From Hahella sp. CCB-MM4 (GTDB lineage: Bacteria > Pseudomonadota > Gammaproteobacteria > Pseudomonadales > Oleiphilaceae): DNA of 64,000 nucleotides. This document shows, piece by piece, positions 53,617-61,271 of the stretch. The notes below the pieces were generated by a model that ran no database searches, was not told where the DNA came from, and worked only from the letters and a program-made list of their open reading frames with translations. The stretch spans positions 496,001 through 560,000 of the forward strand of contig NZ_MRYI01000001.1 in the NCBI RefSeq assembly GCF_002260525.1, written 5' to 3'. Made by a program: the position numbers and the translations under genes. The first letter of the stretch is position 1. Every line of letters starts with the position of its first letter.

Positions 53617-54229
53617 ACCAGAACCTTTAAGCAGGAAAGGTAGACAGGCAAGCATAACAATGGCAGCCGGACCATTCCAGCAACAGGCGACACTTCCAGA
53701 ACATGCCTCACCTCACTGGTCCAGATGAGAAAGTTAAGAATAGAAAGTATGGTTCGAAAGAAGATGACAAAATTTCGCCACCTTAAAAAATACATCTGAC
53801 TTCGCCTTAGACTATGTAGCTATTTGCAGATTGTGAATTAGCTCATTGGGATGTTAAAACGATTCAATTCGGGCGCTATTCGCCCGTTCTGACAAATACA
53901 TCATAAAACCATTCAAACTTAGACTGATTTCTTCTACTGCTTTCTTAGATATTTGTTCTAACCTATTAATTAATATTACAAACGCAATGTCACCAATCTA
54001 ACTAAAATAGTCATAAATACCTATTCCAACGATTAAGAATCAATCTGGTAACTGAAGGGAATTTCATTCCAAACTCGCGTTCTAAGATACCAGAGCCAAT
54101 CAAAATTGAGAGCGGCAAAACGAAGCAGGCAAGTTTTTTGCTTTATTTAAAGTAAGACCGAAGTACTACGGAAAACCAACCAAGTGTCGATATAAATGTT
54201 AAGCAAGGTGTAGGAATAAGGTAGTAACG
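53617..54229. other. Long AT-rich gap upstream of a small gene
   Basis: About 610 bases with no gene. Strikingly AT-rich from roughly 53790 to 54230 compared with neighbours. One GC-rich hairpin, CGGGCG/CGCCCG at 53870-53886, lies within. This may be a long leader or promoter for the 63-residue gene. Confidence 0.45.
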
Positions 54230-54421
54230 ATGATGACGGAGATTGCAGCGATGAGTAGCCAAATTCTTCAGTACAACAAACGGTTAGAAAGACTTTACAG
54301 CAACAAAATGCTCCAGTTGAACCGCGCTTTGAATAGCGGCAACAAATTACGTTGTCTGGTTCTTCAAGCTGAAGCTGACGCGATTTGTCAGGAACTTAAA
54401 CAAATTGCCATGGCAAAATGA
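54230..54421 (+). CDS. Small helical protein of unknown function (63 residues)
   Basis: AAGG lies 8 bases before ATG 54230 (a second ATG follows directly). The product is basic and helical with regular leucines (LQYNKRLERLYSNKMLQLNR) and two cysteines. No membrane segment or known family. A terminator hairpin overlaps its stop codon, which supports a real, discrete transcript. Confidence 0.55.
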   Translation: MMTEIAAMSSQILQYNKRLERLYSNKMLQLNRALNSGNKLRCLVLQAEADAICQELKQIAMAK

Positions 54422-54448
54422 TGACACTGGTGGCCTCCTCATCATTTT
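54415..54448 (+). terminator. Terminator overlapping the stop of the 63-residue gene
   Basis: A perfect 10-bp stem, AAAATGATGA with TCATCATTTT, 14-base loop. The 3' arm ends in TTTT. Confidence 0.65.
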
Positions 54449-54917
54449 GCCCGACCATCCCGGCTTAAGGCGCCAAGCCAGGATTTATCAGGCTTCCCCA
54501 TCAACGCCACATCTTTTTACAACGCGAATTTCTTCGCTGAAGTGCACTAATCGACGCTTTTTTCACTAACACTATGTCGCGTTAATCACCTCTGCTAAAT
54601 TCCCTTTACAGCTTTGTGTGACAAACTACACAAATCCCTCCATTTAATGTCAGCTTTCTTTACATGAGCATCAACAACCCTTTGAGTTTGCGGTTTTTTT
54701 TTGTGTTTTAATAACCACCAAAGATAAGGAATTGTACCTACCCCGCAGAATCAGAATAGCCGCCGATCCCTTTAAACTCATGACAATTTTTTACAAAGAA
54801 AATGGCATCTCCGGCCGTTAAAAAATAACAGATGACCCATTCTTCATCTCCATGACTTGCCAAAGCGCGCGCAGGCTCAACATAATGACGCCCAACCTGT
54901 TGTAAGACTCAAGATTT
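54422..54917. other. Intergenic region before the CoA-binding protein gene
   Basis: No gene seen. It holds an inverted repeat, TTTGTGT (54613-54619) and ACACAAA (54628-54634), possibly an operator, and a T-rich run near 54695. Confidence 0.4.
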
Positions 54918-55328
54918 ATGACGATAGACCAAGAAATTAACCAAGTACTAACCCTCTCCCGAACCATTGCCATGGTCGGGGCGAGCGACAAACCGTATCG
55001 GGACAGCCATCGGGTGATGTCCTTCCTGCAATTCAAGGGCTACCGGGTCATTCCCGTCAACCCTAGACTCGCAGGACTCACAATGCTGGGGGAAAAGGTT
55101 TACGCATCTCTCACAGACATACCTGAGCCATTCGATATGGTTGACATATTTCGCCGCAGCGAGACAGTCACCGAAATAGTCAAAGAAGCGTTAACAACTG
55201 ATGCCAAGGTCATCTGGATGCAGCTCGGGGTTATCAACGAGGAAGCCGCTGAAATGGCTCGTAGTGCCGGTCTCACCGTCATTATGGACCACTGCCCGAA
55301 AATAGAATTGGAACGTCGTGGTCGCTAA
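54918..55328 (+). CDS. CoA-binding domain protein (YccU-like)
   Basis: A 136-residue Rossmann protein of the CoA_binding_2 family. Signatures: AMVGASDKPYRDSHRVM, VIPVNPR, DMVDIFRRSE, VIWMQLGVINEEAA and DHCPKIE. Binds CoA or a CoA ester; physiological role not known. Followed 15 bp later by the DUF502 gene, so an operon with it and possibly the peroxidase. Confidence 0.9.
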   Translation: MTIDQEINQVLTLSRTIAMVGASDKPYRDSHRVMSFLQFKGYRVIPVNPRLAGLTMLGEKVYASLTDIPEPFDMVDIFRRSETVTEIVKEALTTDAKVIWMQLGVINEEAAEMARSAGLTVIMDHCPKIELERRGR

Positions 55329-55343
55329 CCCCCGGAACTCTCA

Positions 55344-56027
55344 ATGAACAAACTCAAATTGCTCATTCGCAACGCTTTCATTGGTGGCGTGGTTATTCTC
55401 CTGCCATTGGTTATTCTGGGGCTGTTTTTTCGCTGGCTGTTCAGAACAGTCACAGACTTGATTCAACCCATTACCGACGTCGTCATCAGATGGACGGCCG
55501 CCCCGGAAATACTCGGAGACCTGCTGGTCATTCTGTTGATCATCCTGGCCTGCATACTGGTAGGAAGTATTACGGCAACCGGTATTGGCCGGTACCTGCA
55601 TGCAAAGTTTGACGGCCATTTGCAGCGGCTGGCTCCCGGCTATCAGATGGTCAAAGACATTGTGAACCAGCTGTTTGGCGACCGCAGCAACTCTCCATTC
55701 AAATCGGGTGCTGTCGCGGAAGTCAGTATATTCGGCAACGAAGTGGCCACTTCGGTCACCGCGATTGTGACCAGTAAACATGAGGATGGACGCTATACCG
55801 TATTTGTCCCGACAGGCCCCAATCCGACCACCGGTTTTGTGTTTCATGTCTCCGCAGACTGTGTCACTCTGAGACCGGATATCAAGGTGGAATCGGCAAT
55901 CCGAACCATTATTTCCTGTGGCGCGGGTTCGGCTCAGTTGTTCCAGCAAGGTAGCGTGCCCAAAACCGAAAAAGGAAATACCAATGGCGTCACCACGGCA
56001 GATGTTTCTCCTTTAACAAGGGAGTGA
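55344..56027 (+). CDS. DUF502-family membrane protein
   Basis: A 227-residue inner-membrane protein with two transmembrane segments in the first 80 residues (AFIGGVVILLPLVILGLF; LLVILLIILACILVGS) and a soluble C-terminal domain. The spacing and the LAPGYQMVKDIVNQLFG and FVPTGPNPTTGFV segments mark DUF502. Role unknown; homologues in plants are LCV-like proteins. Confidence 0.88.
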   Translation: MNKLKLLIRNAFIGGVVILLPLVILGLFFRWLFRTVTDLIQPITDVVIRWTAAPEILGDLLVILLIILACILVGSITATGIGRYLHAKFDGHLQRLAPGYQMVKDIVNQLFGDRSNSPFKSGAVAEVSIFGNEVATSVTAIVTSKHEDGRYTVFVPTGPNPTTGFVFHVSADCVTLRPDIKVESAIRTIISCGAGSAQLFQQGSVPKTEKGNTNGVTTADVSPLTRE

Positions 56028-56060
56028 TGAAATGGTGGCACATTCTGTCAGGAGGAGAAT

Positions 56061-56534
56061 ATGACGACGCTTTACGACTTCACATTAACGGATATTGATG
56101 GAGCATCCCTGCCCCTGTCAGAGATGAAGGGTAAGACCGTTTTACTGGTCAATGTCGCCAGCGAGTGTGGTTTGACGCCTCAATATCGGGGACTGCAGGA
56201 ACTGTATTCCCAATACCGTAATGACGGTCTCGTAGTGCTGGCCTGCCCCTGTAATCAGTTCGGCGGCCAGGAACCCGGCACGGAGAGCGAAATCAAATCG
56301 TTCTGCATTGCCAAGTTCAATGTGACCTTCCCCATGAGCTCCAAGATAGAAGTCAACGGAGAAGACAGACACCCACTCTACCAGTGGCTGATAGGAGAGG
56401 GAGAGGACATACAATGGAATTTCGAGAAATTCCTGGTGAACTCTGAAGGCTCTGTGGTGGGACGATACAACCCCCGGGTGCAGCCGGACGATCCGGAACT
56501 GGTCGGGGATATACGCGAAGCTCTAAACCCATAA
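56061..56534 (+). CDS. Glutathione peroxidase family thiol peroxidase
   Basis: A 157-residue peroxidase with AGGAG before ATG 56061. Active Cys36 in NVASECGLTPQY, CNQFGGQEPG with the catalytic Gln, and WNFEKFLV with the catalytic Trp. It reduces hydroperoxides in the cytoplasm, probably with thioredoxin. 33 bp after the DUF502 gene. Confidence 0.94.
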   Translation: MTTLYDFTLTDIDGASLPLSEMKGKTVLLVNVASECGLTPQYRGLQELYSQYRNDGLVVLACPCNQFGGQEPGTESEIKSFCIAKFNVTFPMSSKIEVNGEDRHPLYQWLIGEGEDIQWNFEKFLVNSEGSVVGRYNPRVQPDDPELVGDIREALNP

Positions 56535-56584
56535 AGAGCCTCAATCAAAAGCCTGAAAGTAACCTTGACTGGTCATACCGCCAG

Positions 56585-57262
56585 TCAGGGACCAGGATCA
56601 ATCGCAGCAATAACAGGATCTGCGCTGTCTGTCCGCAACCATCCCGCAATACTCCAGCGATCACGGTAAGTCGGCATCACTTCATGCGGGAACACCTGAC
56701 TCATGAATAACACCAAACGCCCGGATTCCGGCAGTATATCAAGATGCCCAGCCTGAACCGCCGCTGATGGCATCACGTCAGCATCTTGCTGCCGGGCAGA
56801 TGTATACATTCTTAGTGCCCCACCATCCTCTTCGGCCCAATCGGGATTCAAGTAATAGGTGAATGTCACCATGCGCGGACTGCTGCCATCGAAATTATCA
56901 ATGTGTCGCTTATAGAACGCTCCGGGTTTGTATAACGCATAGTGAGCCTCACACCGCTGTAGCCCCAAAAACAGCGTTCTGTTAAGGCCCAGGCGAACTT
57001 CCTCAATAAAGCTCAGGAAATGTGACTGAGCGACTCCCTCTCCCGTTAGCCAGTGAGTCACATCCGCCCTGATGGAAGTCTGCAGGGTTTTCTGGCGACC
57101 ACTACCAATCCTGGCCTGTTTAAAAGCTCCTTCCTCAAATCGATGAATAGCGTCCTGTAACAGCTTGGATGAGAGATCCGCCGGCAACCAGTTATCAGCC
57201 ACCCACCAGCCATCACTGCTCAAGCGGTCGGCAGCCTCTTCAATAAAAGACCTTGTGGTCAT
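56585..57262 (-). CDS. 2-oxoglutarate/Fe(II) dioxygenase (prolyl hydroxylase-like)
   Basis: About 225 residues from ATG 57262; a TTG at 57277 would add five. The double-stranded beta-helix motif is seen as YKRHIDNFDG (HxD), FPHEVMPT (distal His) and RWSIAGWLR (Arg binding 2-oxoglutarate). Members hydroxylate protein side chains. A 7-bp hairpin TGACTGG/CCAGTCA spans its stop, facing the peroxidase gene. Confidence 0.87.
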   Translation of the reverse strand: MTTRSFIEEAADRLSSDGWWVADNWLPADLSSKLLQDAIHRFEEGAFKQARIGSGRQKTLQTSIRADVTHWLTGEGVAQSHFLSFIEEVRLGLNRTLFLGLQRCEAHYALYKPGAFYKRHIDNFDGSSPRMVTFTYYLNPDWAEEDGGALRMYTSARQQDADVMPSAAVQAGHLDILPESGRLVLFMSQVFPHEVMPTYRDRWSIAGWLRTDSADPVIAAIDPGP

Positions 57263-57426
57263 CAATGTTGTACTCAAAGAAAGAAAGGAACTCTTTACAT
57301 CATGCCCGGACGGGCGTGCACAGCTTGCTCGAGCTGCTGACGGAAAGTGGAGGAATTATAAGGCCAAAATTATGGCAAGTGTGAGCGTTATTTCTCGAGC
57401 TTCAGGGTTATCGAATAGGGCTACGT

Positions 57427-58332
57427 TCAAGCAGCCTTGCGCCGGTGTACTGGAGCCTGAGTCTGCACAAACTGGCCTATATCGCGAATGGCGGAACGGG
57501 ATTGCGGTAACAAACGGGCGGCAAAGTGCCAGACATGAAACATATGAGGCCAAACGTGAAGGTGCACGGGTACTCCGATACGCTTGGCACGACGACAGAA
57601 GTACTTACATTCATTCAGCAGAATTTCATCACTGCCCACCTGAATCAGAACGGGTGGCAGATCACGCAGATCTCCGAAATAAGGGGAAATCCCGGGATCA
57701 ATCAGAGATTGGCCGGCAGCATAATGGCGGGCAAAAAAACGAACCCGCTCTGGCGTGATAATAGGATCCCGCTGAATTCGATGGGAGATCGATGAAAAGC
57801 AGCAACTCAAATCCAGCCAAGGAGAAAGGCAGACAGCGCCTGCCGGCACAGGTAGACCACTGTCCCTGATCGCCATCACCGTAGCAAGCGTGAGTCCTCC
57901 ACCCGCTGAATCCCCTGCCACAATGATATTGTGTGCTTTTACACCGTTATCCAATAAATACTGGTAGGCCAGGACAGCATCTTCCAAAGCCGCAGGGTAT
58001 GGGTTTTCCGGCGCCAGCCGGTATTCCAGCATCATGACCTGAGCCTGGCTTGCCCGCCCGATTCTGCATGCCAGTTCCAAATGCGTTCTGGTTGATCCCA
58101 CAACATACCCGCCACCATGCAGGTAGAGAATGACACGGGCATCACATTCCCTTTCATGGCTTAACCAGAGTGCAGGAATGCCAAAAGCCAGCCCGGCCTC
58201 ACAACGAAACCCTGTCGGAGGGTGAACAAACCAGATGCTCTGTGAAGCACAGAGACGATAGGCGAGAAGATGATTGGGAATAAAGCGCATTCCCAACCGA
58301 ATCATGTCTTTGACCACTTTGGTCCGGTTCAA
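57427..58332 (-). CDS. HSL-family alpha/beta hydrolase (esterase/lipase)
   Basis: A 301-residue esterase. TTG 58332 has AAAGG 7 bases upstream and is taken as start. HGGGYV forms the oxyanion hole, GDSAGG carries the nucleophile, DEILLNE the acid and the PHMFHVW segment the histidine. Acts on short-chain esters; substrate unknown. Confidence 0.88.
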   Translation of the reverse strand: MNRTKVVKDMIRLGMRFIPNHLLAYRLCASQSIWFVHPPTGFRCEAGLAFGIPALWLSHERECDARVILYLHGGGYVVGSTRTHLELACRIGRASQAQVMMLEYRLAPENPYPAALEDAVLAYQYLLDNGVKAHNIIVAGDSAGGGLTLATVMAIRDSGLPVPAGAVCLSPWLDLSCCFSSISHRIQRDPIITPERVRFFARHYAAGQSLIDPGISPYFGDLRDLPPVLIQVGSDEILLNECKYFCRRAKRIGVPVHLHVWPHMFHVWHFAARLLPQSRSAIRDIGQFVQTQAPVHRRKAA

Positions 58333-58626
58333 TAGCGCACCTTTAATACTTCACAATACTTTTAGATGGCGTTATTTACTATATAGCCCAACCAATCAAA
58401 GTGTACAAATTTCACTCAAACCATTAACTCTCGACACCTGGTTCCCAATGATCGGGAAATTGATTTTTCTCAACTAAATCAAGTTTTTTGATGCTCATGC
58501 GGGTATTTACCTATGGAAAATATGGTCATTCGAACCTACATACACAAGCAGACTTTTCATTTTCCAGCGTGGCAATAAGCTACACTGAATAGCTATTAAC
58601 CATCACGTTTCCCAAGGAGCTTTAGC

Positions 58627-59004
58627 ATGTACTCTAATCTGAAACATATCGGTATTAATGATCCAGAGCGGATCGACAGATACTCTCTGCGCACAGAAGC
58701 CGAAAATGACATCCTGAAGGTATATTACAAGAAGGATAAAGGTGACCTGTTCCAGAAAAGCATGAAGCTGAAATTTCCCCGTCAGCAAAAACGCGTTCTG
58801 GTAGATTCAGGCACCAACAAGTATGAAAACACCTCCGAAATTGCAGCCAACCTGGTGCATGTACTGGAAGAGCTGGACCGCATTGCGGATAAATCCGGCG
58901 AACAGGTGGATGTGAAATCCAAGATTCTGAAAGATCTTCGCCACCTGGAAAGGGTCGTGGCCAACAAGATCGAAGAAATTGAGAAGGATCTGGCCAAGCT
59001 GTAA
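58627..59004 (+). CDS. DUF3461-family protein
   Basis: A 125-residue soluble protein with AAGGAG before ATG 58627. The start MYSNLKHIGINDPERIDRY and the following QxxKDKGDLFQKSMKLKFPRQQK pattern identify DUF3461, a gammaproteobacterial family. The C-terminal half is a charged helical segment. Function unknown; its own terminator follows. Confidence 0.88.
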   Translation: MYSNLKHIGINDPERIDRYSLRTEAENDILKVYYKKDKGDLFQKSMKLKFPRQQKRVLVDSGTNKYENTSEIAANLVHVLEELDRIADKSGEQVDVKSKILKDLRHLERVVANKIEEIEKDLAKL

Positions 59005-59020
59005 TTCGAGATACACAAGC

Positions 59021-59066
59021 AAGGGGATAACGTTACTTCTCTCATCTGAGTATCCGCTATCCCCTT
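59021..59066 (+). terminator. Terminator after the DUF3461 gene
   Basis: AAGGGGATA at 59021-59029 pairs with TATCCCCTT at 59058-59066, followed by TTTAG. Confidence 0.75.
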
Positions 59067-59250
59067 TTTAGTTTACAGCATCGATTACCCGGCTAGACAT
59101 TTGGCCATGCTCCATATTCCGTCCATCAAAAAGCGATATCATGGGGCAATCTACTGGTGTAATGCTCAAACACTGTTGCCGCCCATCATTCAGCAACCGT
59201 AAACTCCCCACCAGTACGCATACACTCTGATCCTCTTTTCAGGACAACTT

Positions 59251-60210
59251 ATGCTTGAGCTGCTGTTGGATAGTGCCTGGTTTTCCGCCGACATCGTTCT
59301 ACCTATATTCTTCCTGGTAGCACTCGGCTACATGATGCGACGGATGAAGCTGATCGATGACCACTTCATCGAAAAAGGATCCAACATTGTCTTTAAGATC
59401 GCCCTGCCTATCCTGATATTTCTGAACGTTTCATCACTTCAATTGGGTGAGGTCGTTCAGGGGAAGCAGTTGGTTTACGCGATTCTTTGCACCATTGCGG
59501 GCTTTATCGCCATATGGTGGATAGCTAAAATTCAGGGGATTCCTCCCAACCAACTTGGCGTCTTTGTCCAGGGATCATTTCGAGGAAATCTTGGAATTAT
59601 CGGGCTCGCCCTTTGTGCCCGCGCCTACGACAGCGCCGGGGTGGCAGTAGGGTCTGTCCTGCTTGGTTTTATCACCCTGCTGTACAACCTTCTTTCGGTA
59701 TGGGCGCTGACTGTCGCACAACATCAATCCGCCAAATTGCCCTGGCGAAAGCTGTTTCGGGATATCGTCAAGAACCCGTTAATTATCGCGATCGTGGCGG
59801 CACTTGTGTTCGCAGGTCTTCATCTGCAATTACCCGGCATCGTAAAAACTACCGGCCACTATTTTGGTGACCTGACACTGCCACTGGCACTCTTGTGCGT
59901 CGGCGGCTCCGTTAATGTCAAAAAACTCCGCCAATCCTCCAGCCTGGCCATGCAGGCAAGCCTGTACAAACTGGTCTGGCTACCGGTTGCCCAAATTATC
60001 ATAGCCTTTCTGATTGGTATTGAAGGGCTCTATCTGGGAACACTGTTCCTGATGCTGGCGAGCCCGACGGCGACTGTCAGTTTTGTGATGACGAAAGCCA
60101 TGGGAGGAGATAGTGAGCTTGCCGCAGCGATTGTCGCGTTGTCGACACTGCTATCGTTCTTTACGATCAGTATTGCGGTGACTTCTCTCAAGCTTCTGGG
60201 TTGGGTGTAA
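59251..60210 (+). CDS. AEC-family (auxin efflux carrier-like) transporter
   Basis: A 319-residue inner-membrane permease with about ten hydrophobic segments in two halves. Family features: YMMRRMKLIDDHFIEKGSNIVFKIALP (partly listed), GSFRGNLGIIG, and the late LMLASPTATVSFVM. Substrates in the family include malate, malonate and other organic acids. Its stop is immediately next to that of the convergent GNAT gene. Confidence 0.9.
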   Translation: MLELLLDSAWFSADIVLPIFFLVALGYMMRRMKLIDDHFIEKGSNIVFKIALPILIFLNVSSLQLGEVVQGKQLVYAILCTIAGFIAIWWIAKIQGIPPNQLGVFVQGSFRGNLGIIGLALCARAYDSAGVAVGSVLLGFITLLYNLLSVWALTVAQHQSAKLPWRKLFRDIVKNPLIIAIVAALVFAGLHLQLPGIVKTTGHYFGDLTLPLALLCVGGSVNVKKLRQSSSLAMQASLYKLVWLPVAQIIIAFLIGIEGLYLGTLFLMLASPTATVSFVMTKAMGGDSELAAAIVALSTLLSFFTISIAVTSLKLLGWV

Positions 60211-60702
60211 TCAGCCCAACGCTTTCAGCATACGAATTTCACAGGCGGAATGTCCTGTACACCCCATCGCAGACGCTATCTGCCTGAATCCCATTCTCTG
60301 ATACAAAGCTATCGCCTCCGACAGCGCGGCAGTGGTTTCCAGGTAGCATTGCTTATATCCGGCTTCAGTGGCAAATGTCAGCGCCATTTCGGCTAAACGA
60401 AACCCCAGACGATGCCCCCGGCACTCCGCCAGGAAGTACATTTTCTGTAATTCGGCCGTCTGGGAGTCCCCTTTCAAAGGTGCAATTCCACCACCCCCAA
60501 ATATTCTGCCGCCGCGTTCGACAATCCAGTAGGCAGCTCCAGGAACCTGATAGGTTTCATACATATGATCAACGCTGGCATCACAGACCCCGTATCCGTT
60601 GTCTGCAGACAAGCCGTACTCGATGGACACGGTGCGGATAATCCCGGCAATATCGGGGTTATCGGATGGCTCGATCGGCCGTAGGTTAAATTCACTTTTC
60701 AA
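60211..60702 (-). CDS. GNAT-family N-acetyltransferase
   Basis: A 163-residue acetyltransferase. LQKMYFLAECRGHRLGFRLAE contains the acetyl-CoA pyrophosphate loop (RGHRLG), and CYLETTAALSEAIALYQRMGF the C-terminal signature. Acceptor unknown. Its stop begins on the base after the AEC stop. Confidence 0.9.
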   Translation of the reverse strand: MKSEFNLRPIEPSDNPDIAGIIRTVSIEYGLSADNGYGVCDASVDHMYETYQVPGAAYWIVERGGRIFGGGGIAPLKGDSQTAELQKMYFLAECRGHRLGFRLAEMALTFATEAGYKQCYLETTAALSEAIALYQRMGFRQIASAMGCTGHSACEIRMLKALG

Positions 60703-61271
60703 AGGCTACATCCTGTTACTGATAAGCGGAAACAGGTGACAGCTTACGACAAAACCGGAAACTGTAAATAGGAAACAATTCGCAATCAGCAATCGCCGAC
60801 TGAATAGAGAAATTTAACTAATATTACGAAACTGGAAAATTTAGGCGGGACAAAAAAAAACCGGAAGAAATATTCTTCCGGTCACAAAGTCACGGTCTCA
60901 CTCTTACCCCACACCCGTTGATATACAAGCATAAGGAGAAGCATATCAAACAACCATCAAAGGCAAGAATTGAAAACACGCTGTCGTATACACGGCGCAT
61001 ATTATGTTGATCTGCCCCTATCAAAGCAATACGCACAAACCGCAAAATCTAGTAAAAATACCAAAATAGTTCACAAAAGCGTAGAATTCACAAGGAATGC
61101 ACAGGACCACTCCCTTCAGAAAAGGATCATTTGCTGACAAACCCCGGGGAACAACGAGTAGTTCGCTGTAGGTCGACCTGGTTATTTGCTACAGTTCATT
61201 AGGTTGTTGGCTTACTTTTCAGGTAGGCTCAACTTCCATCGGTTGTAATGAAAAATAGCGAAGGGTCGGTA
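60703..61271. other. Gap holding a leftward terminator and the MalT-like gene promoter
   Basis: 570 bases. A strong minus-strand terminator lies at 60851-60882 with no known gene reading into it. A 36-codon minus frame (61000-60890) ends just before that terminator. The rest should carry the promoter of the MalT-like gene. Nothing else was recognised. Confidence 0.5.
60851..60882 (-). terminator. Orphan leftward rho-independent terminator
   Basis: ACCGGAAGA with TCTTCCGGT, nine perfect pairs with a five-base loop; the minus strand then runs into nine T. On the plus strand there is no U-run, so it works leftward. It insulates the GNAT gene from an unknown transcript. Confidence 0.85.

Noticed and set aside
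60890-61000. 36-codon minus-strand frame as a firm gene
   Set aside because: No convincing ribosome site and no recognised relatives; mentioned only as a possibility in the terminator finding.
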